A DNA stretch of 64,000 bases from CAWIJJ01 sp963836405 (GCA_963836405.1 CAWIJL010000005.1:248001-312000); one strand, 5' to 3'. Positions 27,956-37,773 are shown, numbered from the stretch's first letter. Numbers and translations: made by a program. Notes: generated from the sequence alone by a model not told the origin.

Positions 27956-28846
27956 ATGCGCCGTTGGGGATTGCTGGGTGTGACCGCGCTGCTGGCGGCA
28001 GGCGGATTCGTGGAAGTGCTGCGCTCGGCCGTTGCGGGCGCGTCGTCGCCGGTCAACGACGGATATGGCGACTACGTGTTCGTCCCCGCCGGCTCCTTCA
28101 AAATGGGGGACAACTTCAACGAAGGCGACGCGCGCGAGCGGCCCGTGCACGTGGTGGACCTGGACGCCTTCTACATCGCGAAGTTCGAAATGACCAACGG
28201 CGAGTGGAAGAAATTTCGCGACGATCCGGGGTATGACGATCCGAAGTTCTGGCCCGGTGCAAGGCCCGTGCCCAAGAACCAGGTGCCGTATTGGAACGAC
28301 GTGCGCAATCACGGCGGCGGCACGCCCAACAGCGACGGTTACCCGCTGCTGGGCGTCAACTGGGATTCGGCGACGGCCTACTGCAACTGGCTGAGCGCGA
28401 AAACGGGCAAGAAATACCGGCTGCCCACCGAAGCCGAATGGGAGAAGGCGGCCCGCGGCACCGACCAGCGCCGCTACCCGTGGGGCAACAACATCGACCG
28501 CACCTATGCCAACTACACCGGCAACGTGGACACGGGAACCGTGCCCGGCTTCTACGACGGCAGCAAGCGCGGCGACCTCCAGACGCACAGCAACGCTTCG
28601 CCCTACGGCGCATTCGACATGGCGGGCAACGTCATGGAGTGGTGCCAGGACTGGTACAGCAAGGATTACTACTCCGTGTCTCCCCGCAAGAATCCGCAGG
28701 GACCGCCGGAGGGCGCCTACCGCGTCCTTCGCGGCGGCACGTTCTTCATGGAGACCTTCGACCTGCGGTCGGCTGCGCGAACCGCGGCCTGGCCCTCGTT
28801 CCAGGGCCATCGCATGGTCGGGTTCCGCGCCGTGCGGGAGCCGTAG
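27956..28846 (+). CDS. Formylglycine-generating-enzyme-like (SUMF1) protein
   Basis: 296 residues with an N-terminal hydrophobic segment. The FGE-sulfatase domain is clear: FVPAGSFKMGDN, AFYIAKFEMTNGEW, PLLGVNWDSATAYCNWLS, KYRLPTEAEWEKAARG and the end LRGGTFFM ... HRMVGFRAV. In canonical FGE enzymes two cysteines near the C-terminus bind copper; here only the Cys in WCQDW is obvious, so catalysis on a sulfatase is doubtful, and many relatives act as peptide- or carbohydrate-binding modules. No sulfatase gene is in the window. It is cotranscribed with the hydrolase. Its 3' end is partly copied in the gap that follows. Confidence 0.85.
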   Translation: MRRWGLLGVTALLAAGGFVEVLRSAVAGASSPVNDGYGDYVFVPAGSFKMGDNFNEGDARERPVHVVDLDAFYIAKFEMTNGEWKKFRDDPGYDDPKFWPGARPVPKNQVPYWNDVRNHGGGTPNSDGYPLLGVNWDSATAYCNWLSAKTGKKYRLPTEAEWEKAARGTDQRRYPWGNNIDRTYANYTGNVDTGTVPGFYDGSKRGDLQTHSNASPYGAFDMAGNVMEWCQDWYSKDYYSVSPRKNPQGPPEGAYRVLRGGTFFMETFDLRSAARTAAWPSFQGHRMVGFRAVREP

Positions 28847-28866
28847 CGGAATTCCGGCCAAGCTGG

Positions 28867-28900
28867 TCTCACGACAAGGCCGCCAAGCTCGCCAGGAGAA
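28867..28900 (+). repeat. Left arm of a dispersed inverted repeat
   Basis: The arm contains AAGGCCGCCAAGCTCGCCA, whose exact reverse complement (19 bases) occurs at 29097-29118. Together with flanking TCTC and GAGAA the match runs to about 32 positions with a few differences. GC-rich elements of this 'GGCGAGCTTGGCGGCC' type are commonly scattered in acidobacterial intergenic DNA (general knowledge; not checked here). Confidence 0.65.
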
Positions 28901-29030
28901 CCTTGCCGTTAATAGGATTCGCGAATCGAAGATGACGGCAGATGCGTCATACTTACCTCGTTGCGGCACGACAGTCGTGGTAACCGCGACTACTACATAC
29001 ATGCATCGGCTCCCGGAGAACCGCTGCCAC

Positions 29031-29084
29031 GTTCGACCTGCGGTCGGCGCGCGAACCGCGCCGTGCGCGAGCCGCAGCGGAATT
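29031..29084 (+). repeat. Degenerate partial copy of the 3' end of the FGE-like gene
   Basis: The sequence TTCGACCTGCGGTCGG followed by CGCGAACCGCG matches 28757-28790 of the FGE-like gene, then CCGTG and GAGCCG and GCGGAATT match 28829-28852. About 44 bases between the two blocks are missing in the copy. It is too short to encode anything and may reflect slippage or a past local duplication. Confidence 0.6.
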
Positions 29085-29094
29085 TAAATTGCAG

Positions 29095-29126
29095 TTCTTG
29101 GCGAGCTTGGCGGCCTTCGCGAGAGA
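29095..29126 (-). repeat. Right arm of the dispersed inverted repeat
   Basis: Contains TGGCGAGCTTGGCGGCCTT, the reverse complement of the core of the element at 28867-28900. Spacing between the arms is about 195 bases. The pair could form a stem in either transcript or mark a mobile, REP-like element. Confidence 0.65.
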
Positions 29127-29301
29127 TTGCCTTTGGGAGCAGGGCGCCGCTGCTCGGAAAATAGAGTGCTACTCTCGCCAACCGGGGCCTCGCCCTCAAA
29201 CGCCGCCCGTGGATGTTTCCCGGTGTTGAATCCGCCTGACTAGCCGTCTTGACGCAGCAGGATTCCGTGCGGCGCATCCAACTTTTTCTTCTACCCGCCC
29301 C

Positions 29302-30613
29302 CTAAGTCAATTCCACGCGCGCGGTGCTGTCGCCGAAGGTCTCGGTGGGCACCCCCACGCCGTTCAGCATGGTCAGCAACAGGTTCGTGACCGGAGTGCG
29401 CGGCGCCGCTGCGATGTGTCGCCCGCCCCGCTGCCCCAGGGCATGGCCGGCCACCAGCAGCGGCAGGTTGACGTGGGAGTGGCTGTTGCCGTCGCTGAGC
29501 GCGCTTCCGTAAAGTACGGCGGAATGGTCCAGCAGGCTGCCTTCGCCATCCGGGGTGGTCTTCAGCCTGTTCACGAAGTAAGCGAATAGTTCCGCGTGCA
29601 GGCAGTTGATTTTCGCCACGCGCTCGATGAAGTCCGGATTGTTGCGGTGGTGCGTGAGCGGGTGGTGCGGGTCGGCCACGCCGATTTCCGGATACGTGCG
29701 CACGCTGCCCTCGCGGCCCACCAGCATGGTGGAAACGCGGGTCAGGTCGGACTGGAATGCGATCGTCTGAAGGTCGAACATGAGCTTCAGGTAAGCGGCG
29801 AATTCCATCGGGATCCCCGCCGGTTTTTCCATGGCCGGCGCGATCTGGCGCGGGTCCGCTTCGGCGGCCGCGATGCGCTGCTCCACCTCACGAATCGAGG
29901 TAAGGTACTCGTCCACTTTGCGCCGGTCCGCGGGTCCCAGGTCGGCCGCCACTTTGCGCGTGTTCTCTCGCGTCAGGTCCAGGATGCTCTTGCGGTAGAG
30001 CGCGCGGCGGGCGCGCGTCTTCGCGTCCAGGCTCGGGTCCACGGTGCCGAACAGCCGCTCGAATACCGACCGCGGATCCACCTCGGGAGCCAGCGGCGTG
30101 TCCGCGTCTTTCCACGAAAGGCTGTTGGTATAGGCGCAACTGAAACCCGTGTCGCAGTTGCCCACCATGCGCGTGTCTTCGCAGGCGAGCTGCAGCGAGG
30201 GTACGCGCGTGGCCGAAGCGAAGTGGCGCGCGGCGATCTGGTCGAAAGTTACGCCCGAATGCACGTCCGCGCCTTCGGTCCGCTTGGGCGGAGCGCCGGA
30301 AAGAAAGCTGCCCGTCGCCTTGGCGTGGTCGCCGCCGCCGATCACTTTCTGCGCCGCCGTGTTGGCCAGGCCGGATACCAGCGTGATGTCCCGGCGGAAC
30401 GGTTCGAGCGGCTTCAGGATGCGGGTGAATTCGAATTCGGTGCCGGTGGCTGCGGGTTCCAGTCCTTCATGACGATGCCGTTGGGGACGTAGACGACGGC
30501 CAGGCGCCGGGCGACGTTGCCGATGCCGGTCCGGCGAAGGCCGGCCGCATGGAGTCGAGCAGCGGCAACCCGATGGCGGCGCCCACTCCCTTCAGCAGGG
30601 TGCGGCGGTTCAT
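29302..30613 (-). pseudogene. DUF1552 protein, twin-arginine-type leader, frameshifted
   Basis: About 437 codons from the ATG at 30613. The N-terminus MNRRTLLKGVGAAIGLPLLDSM is a leader for an exported DUF1552 protein. Two shifts occur, one near 30530 and one near 30450; in the restored order the protein reads RTGIGNVARRLAVVYVPNG, then EFEFTRILKPLEPFRRDITL, and from 30345 the remaining ADVHSGVTFDQIAARHF, ILDLTRENTRKVAADLGPADRRKVDEYL and the conserved end GVPTETFGDS. DUF1552 genes are usually found next to DUF1592 genes in Acidobacteria and Planctomycetes, as here; the function is unknown. The damage occurs in the same 500 bases as the breaks in the DUF1592 gene. Confidence 0.85.
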
Positions 30614-30633
30614 GTGCTTGCCTGTCACGAAAT

Positions 30634-33098
30634 TCACGGGCGGGGTTCTCCTTTGGCCTGAGCCGAAACGATGCCGGCCTCGCGGGCGCGCCGGTTCTGG
30701 AAGGGAAGGCTGTTGACGATTTCGAGCACGAGCTGCGAGAACCGGTAATCGGCTGCCGGCAGCTTGCGCCGGATGGCATCGAGCGCGGGGCGGTCGTACC
30801 GCTCGAGTCCACGGCCGAGCGCGTAGATCAGTCAGCTTCTCGGTCAGGCCGGCGACGAAAGCGTCGCGGTCCTGCAGCAGCAGCGACTTGAGCTGCACCG
30901 GTCCTTGGAACGTCGCGCCCGCCGGGCAGGGAACCGGAGGCGTCGATCGGCAGCTTGCCGTCCTCCTCCCGCCAGGCGCCGATGGCATTAAGGTTCTCGA
31001 GGCCGAAGCCCAGCGGGTCCATCTTCGAGTGGCACGAGGCGCAGACCGGGTTCTTGCGATGCTCCTCGAGCTGCTGCCGCATCGTCATGGACTGGCCGAT
31101 TTTCGTGTCGTCGAGCGCCGGTACGGCGGGCGGCGGCGGAGGCGGCGGAGCGTTCAATAGATTTTCGAGGATCCACTTCCCGCGCAGCACCGGCGACGTG
31201 CGCGTGGCGTAAGACGAGATGGTGAGGATCGAAGCCTGCGCCAGCAGTCCACCCCCGCGCCTGGTGCCGCTCACGTCCACCTGGCGGAATTCAGCGCCGG
31301 ATACTCCGGGCACGCCGTAGAAGCGGGCCATGCGCTCGTCCAGAAACGTGTAGGGCGCGTCCAGAAACTCGAGAACGCTGCGGTCCTGGCGCACGACATG
31401 GTCGAAGAACAGCTCCGTCTCGCGGCGCATGGAACGGCGCAGGGCTTCGTCGAACTGCGGGAATTTTTCGCTGTCGGGCCGCACCACGTCGATGTTGCGG
31501 AACTGCAGCCATTGCCCGCCGAAATTTTCCACCAGCCGGCGCGACTTCGGGTCCTTCAACATGCGCCGCACCTGCGCTTCCAGCACCGCGGGCCGGCGCA
31601 GGCGGCCTTCACCGGCGACGCGCATCAGTTCGGCGTCCGGCATGCTGCTCCACAGGAAATAAGAGAGGCGCGAAGCCAGTTCGTAATCGCTGAGCGGCGC
31701 GGCGGCCCTACCCGCCGGAGCGGGACGGTCGCGCTCCATGCGGAACAGGAAATTCGGCGAGACCAGCACCGCTTCAAGAGCGGCGGCAATGCCTTCCTCG
31801 AACGAATCGCCCTGCTTGCGGACCAGCGCGACCAGCCCGAGAAACGGCTCGATTTCCGCGGCCGTCACGGGCCGCCGAAAGGCGCGGCGCGCGAAATTCG
31901 ACATGATCGTGCGCGCGCAAGAGGGAAGGTGTTTGCCCGGCGCATGGCCGCATACGAAGATCTGCCGCAGCGCGGCTTGCGAGGGGCCCGGCGCTTGCGT
32001 GAACGGGCCGGCCACGTCGATCGATTCGAAGCGGTTGTCCACGCGCGTTTCCACGCGGTCCAGCTTGATGGTGGTGCCGAGTTTCCGCAGCGTCTCGCGG
32101 TCCTTCTCGGTAAGCGCGCCCCGCATCGTAATCAGGGCCTCCGGCGGACGCGTGGAGGGCTCGGGCGCTTTGTACTTCGCGGGCAGCCCGTGGTACTCCT
32201 TCAGGTACGTTGCCGACAGCAGATGCTCGCCTGCGCTCAAGCGGGCCTTGAAATCGCGGGTCTGGCCTTCGAGGTCGGTTGCGTCCACTTCCACCTGGTC
32301 CACCATTTTTCCGTCCACCCAGAAAGCGACGTGCGCCGGTTCGGACTGGTTGGGCCGGTGGCCGTTAAGCACCACGTGAAAGAGGTATTCGCCGTCCACG
32401 GGGAAACGGTGCACCGCGTGTGTGGAACTCAAAGAAGTGAGGCCCGATTCGTCGTAGCCGTCGAAGCTTTTGGGCAGCACCGGAATGCGCACCGGCGCGC
32501 TGTAGTGCGTCATGGCCGGCTTCAGTTTTTCCCCGCCGAAAATCGCCGTGCGGACGGCGGTCTCGGCCGCGTCCACGTATTTTTCGAGCAGGACGGGAGA
32601 CACGTTCAAGGCATCGGCGATGTTGTCGAAACCGTAAGCGGCCTGATCCAAGGGAAAGTGGTCGGCCAGCCGCAGGTCGATGCCCAGCAGGTCGCGCAGC
32701 GTGTTGTTGTATTCGGCGCGGTTCAGGCGGCGCGCGGTGACGCGTCCGGCGTCGGGCTTCACCTGCGCGTCCTGCTTTGTGAATTCCCCATCGAGGAACC
32801 GGCAGACGGCTTCGATCTCCGCGGCGGGCGGCTTCGGGAGGCCCTGCGGCGGCATCTCGCCCGAGCGAAGCTTGGCAGAAACGCGCTCCCACACGGCGCG
32901 ATCGCCCAGGATTGCCTTTTCGTCTTTATACGATTCCAGATTCACGCCCCCGGAACTGAACGCGGCGCTGTGGCACGAAACGCAGTTTTTGGCGACGAAG
33001 GCGAGAGTGGAAGGAGCGTCGGCAGCCCCCGCGGGCAGCGCCAGGGCGCAGAGCAGGGCCGCACGATACACAACGGACATCCGGTAGCTGTGGGTCAT
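30634..33098 (-). pseudogene. DUF1592/DUF1588 planctomycete-type cytochrome c protein, frameshifted at 3' end
   Basis: About 822 codons. Signal peptide (ALALPAGAADAP), then a single c-type heme site CVSCH at residues about 38-42, followed by DUF1587 (RLNRAEYNNTLRDLLG), a carbohydrate-binding-like domain, DUF1592 (SRLSYFLWSSMPDAEL), DUF1588 with TSPVLRGKWILENLL and a second heme-like CASCH near the end. Two shifts (about 30928 and 30835) interrupt the last DUF1585 region; the restored end reads ATFQGPVQLKSLLLQD, then LIYALGRGLERYDRP and stops TGA at 30634-30636. The 20-base gap to the DUF1552 start supports an operon. Electron transfer linked to extracellular polymer use is a guess from heme and binding domains. 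Confidence 0.88.
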
Positions 33099-33174
33099 GT
33101 CGGGCGGCTGAGTGCGAACTGGACTAAGAATATCCCGAATGCCGTGATGCTGTCAAATAGACCGACGCTCGAAT

Positions 33175-33672
33175 TTAAACTAAAGCCTGTATTTGCCGCA
33201 GTTGCGCTGCCGCTTCGGCTTTCACTGCGGCCATCGCAATGAGCAGGTCCGGAAGGTGGAACGTGGTGCCGTACAGCAGGAGCGTGGAAGACTCCACGTC
33301 GAAATAGCGGGCAAACACGGCCGGGTCGGCATGGCTGATGCCAAGCGGGCCGAAATTGGTCAGCCGGAGCGGCCCGCGGGGATGGGCGCGGACCCACACA
33401 TCGAATACTCGCCCCGGATCGGCCACCGCTTCGAGGTCCGGGTTCAGGATAGCCGAATCGGAAGGAATGCCGAGCGTCGCGCGCAGGCCGGCCTCCCGCG
33501 CGAGCAAGTGCCGCAGGTGCTGCGCCGCGGTAAGCAGGCACTGCATGTGGCGCCAGAAATCGGCGGGATCCCGATGCTGCACCGCGGACGCCGCGTCACG
33601 ATATGCCGCCAATCCGAAACCGCACTGCAGGTCGGTCTCCGAGATCAGAAGGCGCTGCCGCGCGTCCATCAC
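33175..33672 (-). CDS. Hypothetical protein, 165 residues
   Basis: A helical N-terminal half (ADFWRHMQCLLTAAQHLRHLLAREAGLRATLGIPSD) is followed by FDVWVRAHPRGPLRLTNFG. The composition is normal for a soluble cytoplasmic protein; I see no signal peptide or membrane helix. The first codon is an ATG at 33672; a second ATG follows at once. I do not recognise the family. It is preceded by 146 non-coding bases separating it from the DUF1080 gene. Confidence 0.65.
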   Translation of the reverse strand: MMDARQRLLISETDLQCGFGLAAYRDAASAVQHRDPADFWRHMQCLLTAAQHLRHLLAREAGLRATLGIPSDSAILNPDLEAVADPGRVFDVWVRAHPRGPLRLTNFGPLGISHADPAVFARYFDVESSTLLLYGTTFHLPDLLIAMAAVKAEAAAQLRQIQALV

Positions 33673-33818
33673 CGGTCGAACCTCCCGCGCCCGTCACAGG
33701 AGCGCACCGGCGGCTGCGTCCTGCATCGCCGCGCAGCGAGTCTTAGCCCGAGTCCACCCATACCGCAATCACCCAGATCATCGCAAAACCGCCCGTCCCA
33801 GGCAATGGCCCCGCGGGA

Positions 33819-34649
33819 TCATTGCGGGGTAAGCTTGCGAATCCAGATATTGCGGAAGCGGACCGGCTGGTTGTGATCCTGGAGGCTGAGCGGCATCTCC
33901 GCCGGATGCGCGGTGTACTTGCCCACCTGCCGCCAGATGGTTGTGCCGAGGTAGTCCTTGTGATTCTGTGCCAGCACGCCATTGAAGAACAAGGTGATGT
34001 AGGCCGGCGACAGCAGCTTGTCGCCGTCGAAACGCGGCGCCTCGAAGGCGATGTCGTACGAGTTCCATTCGCCCTGCGGCCGCGCCGGATTCACCATGGG
34101 GGGCCAGACCCCGTACACGGCGCCCGCGCCGCCGTCCGCATAGGTGAGGGCGGTGTGGGATTCGAGCACCTGGATCTCATACCGCGTCATCAACTCCACG
34201 CCGCTGTTGCCGATGCTCTGGCCCTGGCCTTTGGCTTCCAACGGAATCTGCCACTCGATATGAAGCTGGCAATCGCCGAATTTGTCCTTGGTCACCAGGC
34301 GGCCGGTGCGCGGGACGATCTCGATGTAGCCGTTCTCCACTTTCCATTTGGGCTCGGTGGTGGTTCCACCGCGCGCGGCCTGTACCCAGTGCGAGAGGTC
34401 CTTTCCGTCGAACAGCACGATGGCGTCGGAAGGTGGCGGCGCGCTCACCGGCGGGCCGGGCGTGACTTTGGGCGGCCGCGGACGGTCCATATCGTGGACC
34501 CGCCATTGCTGGCCGGGAATCCGCGGCGTGTCCGTGTAGCCGCGCACGTCGTCGCCGGCATGTTCCTCCTGCTTCTTTTGGGGCGCTTGCGGGGGCGCCT
34601 GCTGCGCGTACAGCGCGGCGGCAACCGCCAATAAGACGAGTGGCTTCAT
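33819..34649 (-). CDS. DUF1080 (3-keto-disaccharide hydrolase-like) exported protein
   Basis: 276 residues. Signal peptide (LVLLAVAAALYAQQ), a proline/glutamate-rich linker, then the DUF1080 domain: AIVLFDGKDLSHWV, IEIVPRTGRLVTKDKFGDCQLHIEW, GNSGVELMTRYEIQVLES and the end PVRFRNIWIRKL. The family adopts a concanavalin-like fold and includes recently characterised 3-keto-glycoside hydrolases. CTGGAGG lies seven bases before the ATG. The gene is followed on the same strand by the hypothetical protein and preceded by the GH13-like gene. Confidence 0.92.
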   Translation of the reverse strand: MKPLVLLAVAAALYAQQAPPQAPQKKQEEHAGDDVRGYTDTPRIPGQQWRVHDMDRPRPPKVTPGPPVSAPPPSDAIVLFDGKDLSHWVQAARGGTTTEPKWKVENGYIEIVPRTGRLVTKDKFGDCQLHIEWQIPLEAKGQGQSIGNSGVELMTRYEIQVLESHTALTYADGGAGAVYGVWPPMVNPARPQGEWNSYDIAFEAPRFDGDKLLSPAYITLFFNGVLAQNHKDYLGTTIWRQVGKYTAHPAEMPLSLQDHNQPVRFRNIWIRKLTPQ

Positions 34650-34676
34650 GGTACCTCCAGAATGGGTCGATCCTCT

Positions 34677-36541
34677 CTATTCTGCACGATTGCCGGCGCG
34701 CGGTGTTCGCCGCGCCCAGTAAATCTGAATCTCCTTCGGTTGCCCGATGGTCAGTTTGCCGCCCGCCGCCGTCAGATCCGGGGACCCCGGCGAGAAGGAT
34801 CGGAAGATCGTGCCGTCGGGAATGGGCAGGTCGTCCACCGCCAGCGAAAGCGGCTGCGCGCTCCCGGCGCGGTTCAGGACCACCAGCACGTGTTCCTCGG
34901 GCGAACTGCGCAGGTAGACATACTGGTTCTGGTTGACCAGCAGGTTGGTCAGCGTTCCGCGGCGGATGGCAGCGTGTTCCAGCCGGAAGTGGAGGAGTTC
35001 GCGCGTGAGGTTGAAAACGGCGGCGGCGTCGCCCGCGCGCCCGGCCGGCGTAAAGGCATCGGCGGTATCGCCCAGCCAGCCGCCGGGAAAATCGTGGCGG
35101 TTCTCCGGGTCGTTAGCGCCCATCATGGCGATCTCGTCGCCGTAATAAAGGTGGACCACGCGGCGGGTGGTCAGCACGAAGGCCTCGGCCATCATCAGCC
35201 GGTCGATCTCCCCCTTGGCCACCGTGAGCAGGCGCGGCTGATCGTGATTGCCGGGAAACACCACCAGCATCTCCGGCCGCTTGTAGAGCGAGTCCTGCGC
35301 CAGAATTTCCACCAGCCGGTTCATGGGCTGTCCCCGCCGAAGACGTCGCGCAGCGTGTGCTCCAGCGGGAAATCGAGCAGCGACGGCAGTTTCGTGTCGA
35401 TGCCGTCATGGGAGGTGCCGCCCTCGAAGAACGATAGCGACGCGGGGTTAGGAGCGGTCACTTCACCCACCACCGTGAAGCCCGCGTACTGCTTGTCCAC
35501 GGCCGCCTGCCACTTCGCCCAGAAGGGACGGTCCACATAAGGATAGGTGTCCTGCCGGATGGCATCGATCCCCGTCATGCCGATCCACCAGAGCGCGTTC
35601 TGGATAATGTAATCGGCGGCCAGCGGGTCTTCCTGATTGAAATCCGGCAGGCTGCCGGCGAACCATCCGCGCAGGGGAAGTTCGCGCCGGCTGGGGCGGG
35701 AATACGGATCCGCCAGTCCCGCGATGTCGAAATTGTTGCGTGGCCGCGGCGTGCGGTCGAGGTAATTGAACCAGGTCGGCGTGGGCGGGTTGCCGACGAA
35801 CGGATGGCGCGGCCCGCTGTGGTTGGCCACCTGGTCCTGCACCACCTTGATGCCCATCTGGTGCGCCGCGTCCACCAGGTCGCGGAACTCCTTCATGGTC
35901 CCGAAGCGCGGCTCGATGTCGTAGAAATCGACCGCGGAATACCCGTGATACGCGCCCGCGTTCGCCAGCGAGTTCTTGTACACCGGAGTCAGCCAGAAGC
36001 CCGTGACGCCCAGGTCTTTGAGGTAGGGGAGGCGGTCGCGAATTCCACGCAGGTCTCCGCCATGATAGGCGCGGATATTCTTACGGTCCGCCGGGCCGGC
36101 GAATTCGGCAGGGCTGTCGTTGGCCGGGTCGCCATTGGCAAAGCGGTCGGGCATGATCAGGTAAATCACGTCGTCCGGCGTGAAGCCCTGGAACCGGCCT
36201 TTCGCTTCGAGCGGCTTTTCGAGCACGAACGTGAACCGGCCCGTTCCCGAGGGGCCCTTCACCTCGAACTCGAAGGAACCGGGACGGACCTCCCGCCCGA
36301 TATCGAGGTACACAAACAGGTAGCGTCCATCCGCCGACGTGTGCCGTACGTCGATTTTAAAGCCCTTCGATGCGGTTGAAACCGTCGCATCCCGAAGGTC
36401 CGCCCCGGTCAGAAGGATCTGCAGCGGGTGGAGCGTGTGGGGAACCCACCAGTTGGGCGGCTCGACCTTATCGACCCTTGGCGCAGCGATGGCGCAGGCG
36501 AGACCGATCAGGGCCAGGGTGCACGGCTTCCAGAGTGTCAT
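34677..36541 (-). pseudogene. GH13 cyclomaltodextrinase/neopullulanase-like enzyme, split by a frameshift
   Basis: First half 36541-35321 and second half 35324-34677 belong to one protein of about 620 residues. Signal peptide (LIGLACAIAAPRVD), then a Cyc-maltodext_N-type domain (PPNWWVPHTLHPLQILLTG). The catalytic barrel shows conserved region I (VVQDQVANHSG), region II with the nucleophile Asp in GIDAIRQD and the acid/base Glu in VVGEVTAP. Region IV, PGNHDQPR with the third catalytic Asp, is read only after a one-base shift at about 35324, where GACAGCCCATGA lets the first frame end in TGA. A C-terminal beta domain with DUF3459-like pattern ends the gene. Such enzymes hydrolyse or transglycosylate alpha-glucans and cyclodextrins in the periplasm. 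Probably one missing base. Confidence 0.88.
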
Positions 36542-36697
36542 GGTTCGCGTTCCTTTGCTCCTTGAAACTCTATCACCGGAACAAAGTACCAGTACGCTTC
36601 TTAATTAACTAGGGTTATTAAGCCCCTGTGAACCAATGGCTAATTCTGAATAGCCAAGCGATAATAGGGTCCTGAAAGCTGGTAAATCGGAGGATAG
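36542..36697. promoter_or_regulatory. Divergent AT-rich promoter region with two inverted repeats
   Basis: Non-coding, AT-richer than its surroundings. It contains CTTAAT and ATTAAG as a six-base inverted repeat (about 36602-36622) and TGGCTA with TAGCCA (36637-36642 and 36651-36656) separated by eight bases. The PEP-CTERM gene start at 36698 is preceded by CGGAGGATAG, a strong ribosome binding site. Operators are likely but no recognisable regulator site is named. Confidence 0.45.
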
Positions 36698-37423
36698 ATG
36701 AAGACGTTCGTTCTTATGGTTGCTGCGGTGCTAATGGCCGCATCCGCCTTCGCGGGACCGATCAATGTGTGTTCAACCGGGTTTACGGCCAATTGCCTGG
36801 CCGCTGCCGGCGCCGGAACTGCCGATGGCAACTACACCCTGGTCGCAGTGCCCCCCGGAGCACCCGCGGGCGGTTCAGCCTACGTGACGCAAAACGGCGG
36901 TTACCCGCTGGTTAACGGCGTGTGGATATTGAATGGATCGGGCTCTGCCTGGATCTCGCCGACGCCGAATCCCGGCGACAATCTCGCGGGAAGCAACTGG
37001 ACAACCGGACAGCACTACATCTATCAGACCACTTTCGATCTGCCCGTGGGACTCCTCTCGGCGACGATCACGGGGGACTGGTCCTCGGACAACGCCGGCA
37101 TGGCGATCCTCCTGAATGGGCACAATATCGGAAGCCCGATTCCCTACGGAACGTCCGGAGACTACAGTTTTCAACACTTCACCCCGTTTGCCGTGAGCAA
37201 TCTCTCGTATTTCCAGCCGGGCGTGAATACCCTTCAGTTCATCGTTTCCAATGGGAGCACCGCCGGTGAAGTGCCCGGCCCCTCCGGCCTCCGCGTCCAG
37301 ATTGGTGGTGCCGAATTCACCGCTGCCGCCAGTCAAGTGCCCGAGCCCGGAACTTTCGCCCTCCTGCTGCTCGCACTGCCAGTCGGCCTTTATTTCCGGA
37401 AGCTTACCGAGCCGCGACCATAA
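36698..37423 (+). CDS. PEP-CTERM sorting-domain protein
   Basis: 241 residues. Signal peptide (VLMAASAFAGPI), then a beta-rich secreted domain with ASN/Gly/Thr-rich stretches (GDWSSDNAGMAILLNGHN and PFAVSNLSYFQPGVNTLQF). The C-terminus has VPEPGTFALLLLALPVGLYFRK: the VPEP motif, a short hydrophobic helix and a basic end, the PEP-CTERM signal recognised by an exosortase. It should be displayed or released as an exopolysaccharide-linked protein. No exosortase gene is in the window. The N-terminal domain is of unknown function. Confidence 0.9.
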   Translation: MKTFVLMVAAVLMAASAFAGPINVCSTGFTANCLAAAGAGTADGNYTLVAVPPGAPAGGSAYVTQNGGYPLVNGVWILNGSGSAWISPTPNPGDNLAGSNWTTGQHYIYQTTFDLPVGLLSATITGDWSSDNAGMAILLNGHNIGSPIPYGTSGDYSFQHFTPFAVSNLSYFQPGVNTLQFIVSNGSTAGEVPGPSGLRVQIGGAEFTAAASQVPEPGTFALLLLALPVGLYFRKLTEPRP

Positions 37424-37450
37424 AGGGAGCGCTTCTTGCCTAGGCTCCCT
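37424..37450 (+). other. GC-rich hairpin after the PEP-CTERM gene
   Basis: AGGGAGC and GCTCCCT form a perfect seven-base-pair stem with a 13-base loop starting one base after the stop codon. No T-run follows, so it may be a weak or Rho-dependent terminator. Confidence 0.4.
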
Positions 37451-37632
37451 ACGCCCCGCCGTCCACGCCGTTGACACCGTGCTAACGCGGTGGACACCCA
37501 AAGCCGCGCCGTCAGCGTGCGTTGAACCGCAAAGTGAAAGAAAACGCAAGGCCGAAGGGCAGCCCTACGGCTTGGCAATCGCCGTGCATAAGAATGCATG
37601 GCGGCTGTTGAAGCCGCCAGAAATGGCCCGAT

Positions 37633-37767
37633 ATGAAGTTCTCGCGTGAATTTCCGACCGAAGAAGAAGCACGAGCCCGCGAAGCGGCCCTTCAAGCCCT
37701 CGGCTACCGCGCCTGGCGCAACCGCAAGGCCGATGGCTTGTGGGCGGTCTTCTGGTGGGTGCGCTAA
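37633..37767 (+). CDS. Small ORF of 44 residues, possible gene
   Basis: ATG at 37633 to TAA at 37765-37767. The sequence MKFSREFPTEEEARAREAAL, then ALGYRAWRNRKADGLWAVFWWVR, has an amphipathic helix followed by an aromatic-rich tail and looks protein-like. No strong ribosome binding site is visible. It lies seven bases before the stop of the convergent phosphoketolase gene. The 180 bases before it hold a GC-rich palindrome near 37550-37572 (GCCGAAGGGC with GCCCTACGGC) and no supported gene. Function unknown. Confidence 0.4.
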   Translation: MKFSREFPTEEEARAREAALQALGYRAWRNRKADGLWAVFWWVR

Positions 37768-37773
37768 CGCTCC

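Larger units (their letters stand above)
28847..29301. other. 455-base intergenic region carrying repeats; no gene seen
   Basis: No supported coding sequence. It contains one inverted repeat pair (28867-28900 and 29095-29126) and a degenerate copy of the end of the preceding gene (29031-29084). The AT content is not notably raised. The remainder, including 28930-29025, shows nothing I can identify. Confidence 0.6.

Noticed and set aside
31398..33242. Long plus-strand frame of 614 codons opposite the DUF1592 gene
   Set aside because: Antisense shadow of a clear GC-rich gene; the peptide has no recognisable domain.
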